NCBI GenBank assembly: GCA_020025345.1
Contig: JAHHSH010000019.1
Coordinates: forward strand, 1-27,760
Length of the DNA: 27,760 bases
Direction: 5' to 3'
Source: Oscillospiraceae bacterium
GTDB taxonomy: Bacteria > Bacillota > Clostridia > Oscillospirales > Oscillospiraceae
Shown here: positions 16,623 through 23,796 of the stretch, one piece after another
Layout of the letters: every line of letters starts with the position of its first letter
Position numbering within the stretch: the first letter of the stretch is position 1
The notes under the pieces: generated by a model
The model's input: only the letters and a program-made list of their open reading frames with translations
Told to the model about the DNA's origin: nothing
The model's database searches: none
Position numbers and translations under genes: made by a program

Positions 16623-17273
16623 ATGGAGAGCAGAAAACTGAATCTACTCAAGCAGTTGGCCGTCGGTATAGCCGCTCAGTTTGGGAGTAAATGTGAGGTA
16701 GTGATTCACGAGGTGAACAGCAGTCGGCCCGACCACTCCATTGTTTTCATCGAAAACGGACACGTTTCCGGCCGAAAGGTGGGAGACGGAGCATCGCAGG
16801 TAGTGCTGGATCAGCTGGCAGATCAAGCGCGGCAGCCTAAGGACCATCTGTGCTATCTGACGAGGACGTCATCAGGACGGATCTTGAAATCCTCGTCGCT
16901 GTATATACGCAACCGCAGCGGCGTGGTAACAGGTATTTTTTCTATCAACTATGATGTGACCGATCTCATGCTGCTGCACAGCCAGATCACTGAAATGGTG
17001 GAGCCGCGCGACAAGGCGGAAAAAGAACCGGAAAAGCTGATCAACATCAACGACGTGCTCAATGAGCTGATTGACCAGTCGGTGGCATTGGTAGGCAAGC
17101 CGGTGGCGCTGATGAATAAGGAGGAAAAGATCCGAGCCATCAGCTTCCTTAATAAAAGCGGAGCTTTTCTGGTCACCAAGTCCAGTGATAAGGTAGCCCA
17201 GTATTTTGGAATTTCCAAATATACTCTGTATTCGTATCTTGATTCTAACAAACAACAGGAGGAGAAAAAATGA
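16623..17273 (+). CDS. YheO/DauR-family transcriptional regulator
   Basis: A 216-residue DNA-binding protein: an N-terminal YheO-type PAS-like sensor (about residues 1-115, with an HDHSIVFIENG-like strand and a SSLYIRNRSGVVTGIFSINYD core), a linker, and a C-terminal helix-turn-helix (about 180-205, VAQYFGISKYTLYSYL). Relatives such as DauR respond to amino acids or catabolites. AAGGAGG lies five bases before the ATG at 16623, whereas the earlier in-frame ATG at 16536 lies upstream of the predicted promoter and is rejected. It is divergent from ygeY and overlaps the PLP enzyme start, so it is a likely local regulator; activator or repressor cannot be told. Confidence 0.85.
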   Translation: MESRKLNLLKQLAVGIAAQFGSKCEVVIHEVNSSRPDHSIVFIENGHVSGRKVGDGASQVVLDQLADQARQPKDHLCYLTRTSSGRILKSSSLYIRNRSGVVTGIFSINYDVTDLMLLHSQITEMVEPRDKAEKEPEKLININDVLNELIDQSVALVGKPVALMNKEEKIRAISFLNKSGAFLVTKSSDKVAQYFGISKYTLYSYLDSNKQQEEKK

Positions 17274-18745
17274 TTGATTTGACTATCAACAAAGCCGGAT
17301 TGGAACATAACATCCAGAAGGCGAAGGAAAACAACGTCATCATTCCCACCTTTGCTCAGATGCAGAATCCGGAGCTGATCCCCGAGAAGATTCTCGATCG
17401 CCTCAGCAAGGCCGGCCTTTGGGACGTCGACCCTGTAAACCTGTTCCGCATTACATGGCTCAACGAGCCCAAGGAAAAGGGCGGTTTGTTCCGCAAGGTG
17501 CCTAACTATGTGGAGATTCCCAGCGTCCTTTCCGGCGTGCCCTGCCGCATCATTGCCATGGTGGGCAAGTGGTTCCCCACGGGCTGCCACAAGGTGGGTG
17601 CCTCCTTCGGCTGCCTGGCCCCGCGTCTGGTGACCGGCCAGTTTGATGCCACCTATCATCACGCTGTGTGGCCCTCCACCGGCAACTACTGCCGCGGCGG
17701 CGCTTTCAACTCTAAGCTGCTGGCCTGCGACAGCGTGGCTATTCTGCCGCAGGATATGTCCCGCGAGCGCTTTGAATGGCTGCAGTCCATCGCCGGTCAG
17801 GTGATCGCCACCCCCGGCTGCGAGTCCAACGTGAAGGAGATCTTCGACAAGACTTGGGAACTGAAGGCGGATCCCACCATGATGATCTTTAACCAGTTCT
17901 CTGAGATGGGCAACCCCATGTGGCACTATAATGTGACCGGTACGGCACTGGCCACCCTCTTTGAGGCTGTGAAGAAGCCCGGTGACCGTTTTGCCGGTGC
18001 CTGCTTCACCTCCGGTTCTGCCGGTACTATGTCTGCCGGTGACCTGCTGAAGGAGCGCTATCCCCATCTGAAGCTGGCTGTGGGTGAGGCACTGCAGTGC
18101 CCCACACTGCTGGATAACGGCTTCGGCGGCCACCGTATCGAGGGCATCGGCGATAAGCATGTGCCCTGGGTACATAACGTGAAGAATACCGATATGGTCA
18201 TCGACATCGACGATGAGGATAGCCAGCGCCTGCTGCGCCTGTTCAATACGCCGGAGGGCCAGACCTATATGAAGAACGAGCTGGGCCTGGACGACGAGAT
18301 GATCGAGAAGCTGACCTGGCTGGGTATCTCCGGTATCGCCAATGTGTTGTGCTGCATCAAGATGGCAAAGTACTATGAGCTGACTGAGAACGATGTGGTG
18401 GGTACCGTGCTGACCGACTCTGCCGTCATGTACCAGTCCCGCATCAAGGAGCTCAGCGAGATGCATGGTGCCTACACGGAGGTGGAGGCTGCTAAGGATC
18501 ACGCACTGCATATGCTGGGCATGAAGACGGACAATATGCTGGAGCTGACCTATGCCGATCGCAAGCGCGTACACAACTTGAAGTACTACACTTGGGTGGA
18601 GCAGCAGGGCATGTCTGTGGAGGATCTGAATGCGCAGTGGTATGATACCGAGCACACTTGGGATGCCGTCCACGCACAGGCCAAGGAGTTGGATGAACTG
18701 ATCAACGAGTTCAACGAGGCTACTGGCCTGCTCAAGGCTCTGTAA
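17270..18745 (+). CDS. PLP-dependent fold-type II enzyme of unknown substrate
   Basis: A 491-residue enzyme of the cysteine synthase/threonine deaminase fold, annotated in databases only as a PLP-dependent beta-subunit-like protein. The probable Schiff-base lysine is Lys108 in CHKVGASFG; STGNY (136-140) is the substrate-binding Asn loop; SGSAGTMSAG (248-257) is the PLP phosphate loop. The roughly 100-residue leader and long C-terminal region make it larger than cysteine synthase. Its ATG overlaps the regulator stop (ATGA) with an AGGAGG site, so the two are one operon. Next to ygeY/ygeW it may act on an amino acid released from ureides, such as 2,3-diaminopropionate; that is inference. It is not an ordinary YgeX. 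Confidence 0.85.
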   Translation: MIDLTINKAGLEHNIQKAKENNVIIPTFAQMQNPELIPEKILDRLSKAGLWDVDPVNLFRITWLNEPKEKGGLFRKVPNYVEIPSVLSGVPCRIIAMVGKWFPTGCHKVGASFGCLAPRLVTGQFDATYHHAVWPSTGNYCRGGAFNSKLLACDSVAILPQDMSRERFEWLQSIAGQVIATPGCESNVKEIFDKTWELKADPTMMIFNQFSEMGNPMWHYNVTGTALATLFEAVKKPGDRFAGACFTSGSAGTMSAGDLLKERYPHLKLAVGEALQCPTLLDNGFGGHRIEGIGDKHVPWVHNVKNTDMVIDIDDEDSQRLLRLFNTPEGQTYMKNELGLDDEMIEKLTWLGISGIANVLCCIKMAKYYELTENDVVGTVLTDSAVMYQSRIKELSEMHGAYTEVEAAKDHALHMLGMKTDNMLELTYADRKRVHNLKYYTWVEQQGMSVEDLNAQWYDTEHTWDAVHAQAKELDELINEFNEATGLLKAL

Positions 18746-18760
18746 GCGTAAAACTGTCTC

Positions 18761-18798
18761 AAAAGAGGGACGGGACACACGTCCCGCCCCTCTTTTTT
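18761..18798 (+). terminator. Terminator after the 491-aa PLP enzyme gene
   Basis: A 12-bp stem with one mismatch (GAGGGACGGGAC / GTCCCGCCCCTC), 4-base loop, followed by T6, lies about 20 bases after the stop codon. Confidence 0.9.
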
Positions 18799-18885
18799 GT
18801 GTGAATGGTTCCCACGCAGAGGGGGACGACGCGGAAGGATCGAGGACGAAAATACGGGGATTTCTAAGGCAAAGGAGATAGCTCT

Positions 18886-20127
18886 ATGAGAAATGTAAAA
18901 TACGCCAAGTGTGTCCGCTGCGGCAAGACCTATGAGGCAACGCCGGATCTGACCAACTGTGAGTGCGGCGGAATTCTGGATATTGTCTACGACTACGACT
19001 ATATTAAGTCTGTTCTTACCAAGGAGAAGCTGGCACGGCGTGAGAATCGATCCATGTGGCGCTATCGGGAGCTGCTGCCGGTGGAGGAGACCACCGAGGA
19101 TACGCCGCTGCGCGTTGGCTGGACCCCCCTCTATGAGGAGCCGCAGCTGGCGGAAATGCTGGGCATCAAGAAGCTGTGGGTGAAGGACGACGGACAGAAC
19201 CCCACCGCATCCTTGAAAGACCGTGCCAGCGCGATGGCTGTTGCCAAGGCGCGGGAGGCGGGTGCCAAGACCATCGCCTGTTCCTCCACCGGCAATGCTG
19301 CTTCTTCTCTGGCAGGCAATGCGGCGGCGGCAGGTTTGAAAACCTATATCTTTGTGCCGGAGCGTGCACCCAAGGGCAAGGTGGCGCAGCTGATGATCTT
19401 CGGCGCCAATGTGATCAGCGTCAAGGGCAACTATGAGGAGACCTTCAAGATGTCCGCCGCCGCCATCGAGAAGTATGGCTGGTATAACCGCAACGCCGCC
19501 ATCAACCCCTACCTCTCCGAGGGGAAAAAGACGGTTTCACTGGAAATTGCCGAGCAGCTGGGCTGGGAGATGCCCGATTATCTGGCCATCTCTGTGGGTG
19601 ACGGCTGCACCATTGCCGGCGTTTGGAAGGGCTTGAAGGATCTCTACGCTATTGGCTTTATCGACAAGCTGCCCCGGCTGATCTCCGGCCAGTCTACAGG
19701 CTGCTGCCCGCTGAACCGTGCCATTCAGACAGGGGAGGACTGGTATCCCATGGAGGAGAACACCATCGCCGACTCCATCGCTGTGGGCGTGCCCCGGAAT
19801 GCGGATAAGGCGCTGATGGCCATTCGTGAGTCCAACGGTCTTGCCATCAACGTGACGGACGAGGAGATCTTGGCCGCACAGCGGCTGTTAGGGCGCACCT
19901 GCGGCGTCTTTGGTGAGCCTGCCGGTGTTACCGGTGCAGCAGCACTGAAGAAGGCCTGCGAGATGGGACTGATCGAGAAGGACGCCACGGTGGTTTCGGT
20001 GGTCACCGGCAATGGCTTGAAGGATGTAGCCAATGCGATCCGCTCTGCCGGGGAGCCACTGCACATCGAGCCGGATCTGGATTTGATGGTGGAGGGCTTC
20101 CGTGAGCGCGGCGTGACCGTGGAATAA
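18886..20127 (+). CDS. Threonine synthase-like PLP enzyme
   Basis: A 413-residue fold-type II PLP enzyme. An N-terminal zinc-ribbon-like knuckle (Cys9, Cys12, Cys25, Cys27) precedes the catalytic domain, as in many archaeal and clostridial threonine synthases. Lys111 in SLKDRAS is the PLP lysine, SSTGNAAS (133-140) the substrate loop, and VGDGCTIAG the phosphate loop. Threonine synthase makes threonine from O-phosphohomoserine. AAAGGAG lies eight bases before the ATG. A terminator cuts it off from the preceding gene and no homoserine kinase or dehydrogenase is nearby, so a catabolic role in this island is possible; the classical activity is still the default. Confidence 0.85.
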   Translation: MRNVKYAKCVRCGKTYEATPDLTNCECGGILDIVYDYDYIKSVLTKEKLARRENRSMWRYRELLPVEETTEDTPLRVGWTPLYEEPQLAEMLGIKKLWVKDDGQNPTASLKDRASAMAVAKAREAGAKTIACSSTGNAASSLAGNAAAAGLKTYIFVPERAPKGKVAQLMIFGANVISVKGNYEETFKMSAAAIEKYGWYNRNAAINPYLSEGKKTVSLEIAEQLGWEMPDYLAISVGDGCTIAGVWKGLKDLYAIGFIDKLPRLISGQSTGCCPLNRAIQTGEDWYPMEENTIADSIAVGVPRNADKALMAIRESNGLAINVTDEEILAAQRLLGRTCGVFGEPAGVTGAAALKKACEMGLIEKDATVVSVVTGNGLKDVANAIRSAGEPLHIEPDLDLMVEGFRERGVTVE

Positions 20128-20179
20128 GAACGGCAATAGAAACAATACAGGGTTATACCTGTTCTGAATCGACAAAAGA

Positions 20180-20222
20180 CCAGATGAGGAGCTCTTCGGG
20201 GCACCTCGTCTGGCCTTTTTAT
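20180..20222 (+). terminator. Terminator after the threonine synthase-like gene
   Basis: A 10-bp stem (CCAGATGAGG / CCTCGTCTGG, one G-U pair, 14-base loop with TTCGG) followed by CCTTTTT, about 50 bases past the stop codon. Confidence 0.85.
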
Positions 20223-20260
20223 AGGATAAATATGCGGAAATTCTGCGTTGTCTATTTGAA

Positions 20261-20503
20261 TCAATCCGTGACCACAATATCAAAATCGTAGAGGCCTCCT
20301 CCGTGGCCGATGGTCTGGGTTCTGTTCCACTGCAGCTTGGGGTGCATATTGCCGTAGCAGCAGTCATCGGTATTGCAGAAAATCGTGGTGTGTTCGGGGC
20401 AGCCCATAGCCTTGCAGGTGTTGAAATAGGGGCGGACAGTTGCGCCGAATTTGGCACGGAATACTACGAGGTGCTTTGAGTTACCCTTGATTTTGCAAAA
20501 GTC
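20261..20503 (-). pseudogene. 3' relic of an L-2-amino-thiazoline-4-carboxylate hydrolase family gene
   Basis: An open stretch of 80 codons on the minus strand, bounded upstream by an in-frame TAG (20504-20506), encodes a coding-like C-terminus without a start codon in the right place. It holds YFNTCKAMGCPEHTTIFCN, then DDCCYGNMHPKLQWNRTQTI and HGGGLYDFDIVVTD. The pattern of a Cys-rich FC-TDD core, GNMHPKL, RT-TI and a terminal GG..DF segment resembles the ATC hydrolase family, normally about 200 residues. The missing 5' half would lie where the spoIIP terminator is now. I read it as a decayed gene; the family call comes from memory of motifs and is moderate. Confidence 0.6.
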
Positions 20504-20532
20504 TACTATGTTTCTCGGGCTCCTTGGCAGGA

Positions 20533-20576
20533 AAAAAGACCGGGAGACTGGTATAAAACCAGCCTTCCGGTCTTTT
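20533..20576 (-). terminator. Terminator after spoIIP
   Basis: A two-tier hairpin: outer AAAAGACCGG / CCGGTCTTTT and inner ACTGGT / ACCAG, with a T6 run on the minus strand. It lies about 30 bases beyond the spoIIP stop codon. The outer arms also give a short T-run rightward, so it may act on both strands. Confidence 0.85.
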
Positions 20577-20602
20577 GCGGCAGCTTATAGGAGGACTTTT
20601 CT

Positions 20603-21754
20603 CTATTTGGCTAAAATCGTTTCAGCCAGGCCATTGGCGAAAATACGGGCGGCCAAAAGCGACTCGTCCATGGAGTTGCCGGCGGCGCCGATTTCCACCA
20701 GCATAGAGCCGGGGGTCATGTGCTGGTTGTAGCGATAGCCGCGGACAGTGATGGGACGCATCAGCGTGGGATAATTCTCACAAATGTGGTTTTGCACGGC
20801 CACGGCCAGCTTCAGGTTATCCTGCCAGCCGTCGAAGGCGTTGCCCATCACAAGGCTTACCTGTGCTGCGCGGGGTTCTTCCTCGGAAACCAGTTTATAT
20901 TGATTGCCGTCGGCATCTGCAATGGCGTCGCGGTGAATATCCAGGATGAAGACCAGAGAGGGATAATTTGCTACATAGTTTTCGATGGCGGCAAGGCTGT
21001 TGCTGTAGGAATCGTTGTAGTTGGGGACATCATGGAGTGTTCGGTCGTGGAGGACGGAAAGACCATGGGAGGAGAGAACGGCAGCCACCTCGTCACCGAC
21101 ACGGAGGACATTGCAGCGATCATCGTCGGTGCGGTAGTCGCCGGTAGGGACATATTCCTCACCGGGCGGCATGGAGTAGGCCTCGCTGCCGTGGCTGTGG
21201 ATGATAAGGACTTGGGGCCCCTCTGTACCGGGACGGGCAGAGAAATCCATAGCGGACAGAGAAGCTGCATCCAATTCGTGAGAAGAGGTATTTTTGATAT
21301 AGACGCCGTTCACCACGGTGTAGCCGCTCTCGGAGGTGGGGTGGACGGTCTGGGAGGGAACACCGTTATCCAGAAATTGAAGGCCATCCGTGAGTGGATC
21401 TGTACTGACAGGAGTAGCCGCCGGGGCAGGAGGTGTTTCTTCCGGGACGGCGGGTGGTGTGGTGTCACTTTCTGTTTCCTTGGCGGCTTGTGCACGCAGT
21501 GCAGCGATGCCGGTGCGCTGCGCCATCAGCAGGGGAGACTGGTGCAGGGTCAGCATGGTGATCGGAGAGAGGGGAGAGTCGGAAAAGAAATCTCCCAGCT
21601 CCCAGCGCAGCAGCTGCCGGGGCAGGGTGGTACTCTCTTTCATGGCAGTGACAGCAGCATCAAGTGTTTCACTGCTCGCAGTGACGACGGCGGCCCACAG
21701 GGTCATTACCGAGAGGGCGAGGGCCAGAATACGGCGTGCCAGCTTTTTGTTCAT
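20603..21754 (-). CDS. spoIIP: Stage II sporulation protein P
   Basis: A 383-residue membrane-anchored amidase/endopeptidase that, with SpoIID and SpoIIM, degrades septal peptidoglycan during engulfment of the forespore. A basic start and one membrane segment (about 8-28) lead to a Pro/Thr/Glu-rich linker and the catalytic domain with VLIIHSHGSEAY, the DIHRDA motif, SLVMGN and the C-terminal NQHMTPGSMLVEIGAAGNS. AAAGGAG lies six bases before the ATG at 21754; an upstream in-frame ATG (21832) would put 26 unlikely residues ahead of the signal anchor. No gpr protease is visible beside it, unlike in many Firmicutes. Its presence indicates an endospore former. Confidence 0.95.
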   Translation of the reverse strand: MNKKLARRILALALSVMTLWAAVVTASSETLDAAVTAMKESTTLPRQLLRWELGDFFSDSPLSPITMLTLHQSPLLMAQRTGIAALRAQAAKETESDTTPPAVPEETPPAPAATPVSTDPLTDGLQFLDNGVPSQTVHPTSESGYTVVNGVYIKNTSSHELDAASLSAMDFSARPGTEGPQVLIIHSHGSEAYSMPPGEEYVPTGDYRTDDDRCNVLRVGDEVAAVLSSHGLSVLHDRTLHDVPNYNDSYSNSLAAIENYVANYPSLVFILDIHRDAIADADGNQYKLVSEEEPRAAQVSLVMGNAFDGWQDNLKLAVAVQNHICENYPTLMRPITVRGYRYNQHMTPGSMLVEIGAAGNSMDESLLAARIFANGLAETILAK

Positions 21755-21794
21755 GTGTTGCTCCTTTCCTATGTACGAAACTGTGCTTGTAGCC

Positions 21795-21822
21795 ACTATA
21801 TGCATGGCTGATGCGGTATAGC
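21795..21822 (-). promoter_or_regulatory. Possible sigma-E-like promoter of spoIIP
   Basis: On the minus strand CATATAGT (21795-21802) fits the sigma-E -10 pattern CATAnnnT, and GCTATACC (21815-21822) contains an ATA at about the right distance, though the spacer is slightly short. It lies about 40 bases before the start codon. SpoIIP is sigma-E dependent in Bacillus, which supports the reading but does not prove it. Confidence 0.3.
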
Positions 21823-21826
21823 ACTC

Positions 21827-21855
21827 TTGCATTAAAAAAGAAAATGCAGTATAAT
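21827..21855 (+). promoter_or_regulatory. Sigma-A promoter of the guanine riboswitch-deaminase transcript
   Basis: -35 TTGCAT (21827-21832) and perfect -10 TATAAT (21850-21855) with a 17-base spacer. Transcription would start near 21862, about 50 bases before the aptamer. The promoter partly abuts the divergent spoIIP control region. Confidence 0.82.
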
Positions 21856-21910
21856 ATATACATAAATTTAATCAAATCCAGACAAAAAGAAAGTTTTTTC
21901 CAAGAAGGAC

Positions 21911-22013
21911 GGCTCATATAGCTCCGCAATGGATGGCGCGGAGGTTTCTACGGAACCGCCACAGGTTTCACTATGAGTGCTTTGCTGCAGCAGGCGGCGA
22001 AGCGCTCTTTTTT
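21911..22013 (+). promoter_or_regulatory. Purine riboswitch, guanine class, with terminator platform
   Basis: The aptamer (21911-21980) shows P1 GCTCAT / ATGAGT, then ATA, P2 CTCCGC / GCGGAG with a GG-bearing loop, the hallmark J2/3 TTTCTAC (21944-21950), P3 GGAACC / GGTTTC with a CC-bearing loop, and J3/1 ACTAT. The C in ACTAT corresponds to position 74 of the Bacillus xpt aptamer and specifies guanine (U would mean adenine). The two loops can form the usual GG-CC kissing pairs. A 14-bp terminator stem (21975-21988 with 21994-22007) plus T6 (22008-22013) follows, and its 5' arm begins inside the P1 3' strand. The downstream gene is guanine deaminase. Confidence 0.9.
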
Positions 22014-22033
22014 GTTTTGTGAAAGGAGCAGCC

Positions 22034-23296
22034 ATGAAAGAAGTATTGAAAGGTAACATTGTTCATGCCCCGGCATTAGGGGAACTGTCTATTGTGGAGC
22101 AGGGGTATCTCTTGCTGGAAGATGGCGTCATCACCGGAATCGAGCAGGTGTTGCCGCAGAACTATGACGGCACGGTGCGGGACTATGGGGATTGCTTGAT
22201 CTTGCAGTCCTTTGCCGATATGCACCTCCATGCACCCCAGTATCCCATGTTGGGCATGGGCATGGATCTGCCATTGATGGAGTGGCTGCAGCGCTATACC
22301 TTCCGCACGGAGGCGCGTTTTGCAGACCTCGACTATGCCCGCCGGATCTACCGGCGTCTCGCCAGCGATTTGATCACCAATGGCACCACCCGCGTCTGTA
22401 TGTTCTCCTCTCTCCACACGGAGGCCACATGGATCTTGATGGAGGAATTGGAAAAGGCCGGCGTTACCGGCTATGTGGGCAAGGTGAACATGGATCGCAA
22501 CGGTGCGCCGGGCGTTCTGGAGGAGACAACGGAGGAGTCGGAACGGGAGACGCTCCGCTGGCTGGAGGGCTGCCATTTTGAGCACATTAAGCCCATTCTT
22601 ACCCCGCGTTTCACCCCGTCCTGTTCTGACGAGCTGATGGGCTGGCTGGGGGAGCTGGCAAAGGAGCAGGGGCTTTATGTCCAGTCCCATCTTTCCGAGA
22701 GTGCTGGGGAGATCGAGCTGGTGTCCCAGCTGTATCCGGAATGTCAGCGCTATTGGGAAACCTATGAAAAGTACGGCCTTTGGAAGGATCACACGCTGAT
22801 GGCCCACTGTGTCCACAGCGACGATGCGGAACGACAGGCCATGAAGGACCACAATGTGGTGGTCGTTCACTGCGCCGACTCCAACATCAACATCTCCTCC
22901 GGCATCTGTCCGGTGAAGAAGATGCTGCAGGAGGGGCTGTGGGTGACCCTGGGCTCCGACATTGCCGGCGGCGCACAGCTGCCCATGTACCGAGTCATCA
23001 CCACCACGATCCGCAGCTCTAAGGTGCGCCAGATCATGGACGATTGGCAGACCGATTTTTTGACAGTGGCGGAGGGCTACTATCTGGGGACTACGTCGGG
23101 ACATAAATATTTCGGCGCCGGGGACGGCTTTGCGGTGGGAGATAAACTCCATGCTGTGGTGCTGGATGACAGCGATTTCGTGGAGTCCACCCGGCCGCTC
23201 AGCGTGGCGGAGCGCTTTGAACGAGCCATGTACATGACCCATCGCCACAACATCATCGCCGTCTGGTCGGATGGACGCTGCGTGGTGGAGCGGTGA
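22034..23296 (+). CDS. guaD: Guanine deaminase
   Basis: A 420-residue zinc amidohydrolase that converts guanine to xanthine plus ammonia. Metal-site motifs: HLHAPQYP (64-71), SHLSES (219-224, His220), HCVHS (259-263) and GSD (308-310, Asp310). HLHAPQYP with the following MDLPLMEWLQRYTF is typical of guanine deaminases rather than of other amidohydrolases. AAAGGAG lies seven bases before the ATG at 22034. It stands alone behind its own promoter and a guanine-class riboswitch, which gives independent support for guanine as substrate. Xanthine produced could enter the purine-degrading route of the leftward island. Confidence 0.94.
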   Translation: MKEVLKGNIVHAPALGELSIVEQGYLLLEDGVITGIEQVLPQNYDGTVRDYGDCLILQSFADMHLHAPQYPMLGMGMDLPLMEWLQRYTFRTEARFADLDYARRIYRRLASDLITNGTTRVCMFSSLHTEATWILMEELEKAGVTGYVGKVNMDRNGAPGVLEETTEESERETLRWLEGCHFEHIKPILTPRFTPSCSDELMGWLGELAKEQGLYVQSHLSESAGEIELVSQLYPECQRYWETYEKYGLWKDHTLMAHCVHSDDAERQAMKDHNVVVVHCADSNINISSGICPVKKMLQEGLWVTLGSDIAGGAQLPMYRVITTTIRSSKVRQIMDDWQTDFLTVAEGYYLGTTSGHKYFGAGDGFAVGDKLHAVVLDDSDFVESTRPLSVAERFERAMYMTHRHNIIAVWSDGRCVVER

Positions 23297-23303
23297 AACA
23301 TTC

Positions 23304-23332
23304 TTGCAAAAAGAATAGAAAAATGGTAAAAT
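23304..23332 (+). promoter_or_regulatory. Candidate extended -10 promoter before the 70-aa gene
   Basis: -35 TTGCAA (23304-23309), 17-base spacer, and -10 TAAAAT (23327-23332) preceded by TGG (extended -10). It begins eight bases after guaD ends and about 150 bases before the small gene. A second TATAAT at 23433-23438 has no good -35 at the right distance. Confidence 0.45.
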
Positions 23333-23485
23333 GGCACAAGAAGCGGCGGATCATAGCGGTAAGAACTGTGGACGAACATAAAAACTATGTAAGAAATTGA
23401 CAATTTGTTCACTTTTTCCGTGAGCCATTGACTATAATAAGAATAGCCACTTCAACGTAAATCGAAGAGAACGGAGGCGCATACA

Positions 23486-23698
23486 ATGGATGCAAGAGAA
23501 AATGAAGTCATGACTTTCGATCAGGAGGAAATCAGAACCGGCCTTTGTGCGGTGAAGGATTGGCTCTCCAATACTTTATATGAAGGCGTGCAGGTGCTGC
23601 GCGAACATAAAAAAGCTGTTTTGACGGCGGCAGCCATTGTGGTGACGGCGGCCGGTGTTGTCGGCGGCCTGTGGGCGCTTCTGACAAAGAAGAAGTAA
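23486..23698 (+). CDS. Small single-span membrane protein
   Basis: A 70-residue protein I do not recognise. Residues 1-43 are polar and look helical (acidic, with LSNTLYEGVQVLREHKK), followed by one membrane segment (about 45-66, Ala/Val-rich with GVVGGLWALL) and a positive KKK end, so the tail is probably cytoplasmic. GGAGG lies eight bases before the ATG. It has normal local base composition and codon use, and sits between guaD and htpG, with about 100 bases to the latter. It may be a membrane-anchored adaptor or envelope protein; nothing more specific is supported. Confidence 0.7.
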   Translation: MDARENEVMTFDQEEIRTGLCAVKDWLSNTLYEGVQVLREHKKAVLTAAAIVVTAAGVVGGLWALLTKKK

Positions 23699-23727
23699 CC
23701 CTTTTTATACGTTTGTTTTTTGTGGCA

Positions 23728-23759
23728 GGCACAGGGAGAAGGAAACCTCTCCTTGTGTC
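23728..23759 (+). other. Inverted repeat between the 70-aa gene and htpG
   Basis: A 12-bp stem with two G-U pairs (GGCACAGGGAGA / TCTCCTTGTGTC, 8-base loop). A T5 run follows only nine bases later, so it could be a weak terminator of the small gene or a leader hairpin of htpG. It is not the CIRCE element. Confidence 0.4.
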
Positions 23760-23796
23760 TGTTGTACATTTTTATTGCAAGTAGGAGGTAATTACC

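Noticed and set aside
17270..18745. Calling the 491-aa PLP enzyme YgeX (diaminopropionate ammonia-lyase)
   Set aside because: YgeX is about 400 residues and has a different arrangement around its lysine; this protein has a long N-terminal leader and CHKVGASFG, so only the fold is shared.
16949..18778. A 609-codon minus-strand open frame across the regulator and PLP enzyme
   Set aside because: Opposite to a gene with clear PLP motifs, no ribosome site, and a composition typical of antisense frames of GC-rich coding DNA.
23699..23796. CIRCE heat-shock operator before htpG
   Set aside because: The TTAGCACTC/GAGTGCTAA repeat is absent; the inverted repeat there is unrelated.
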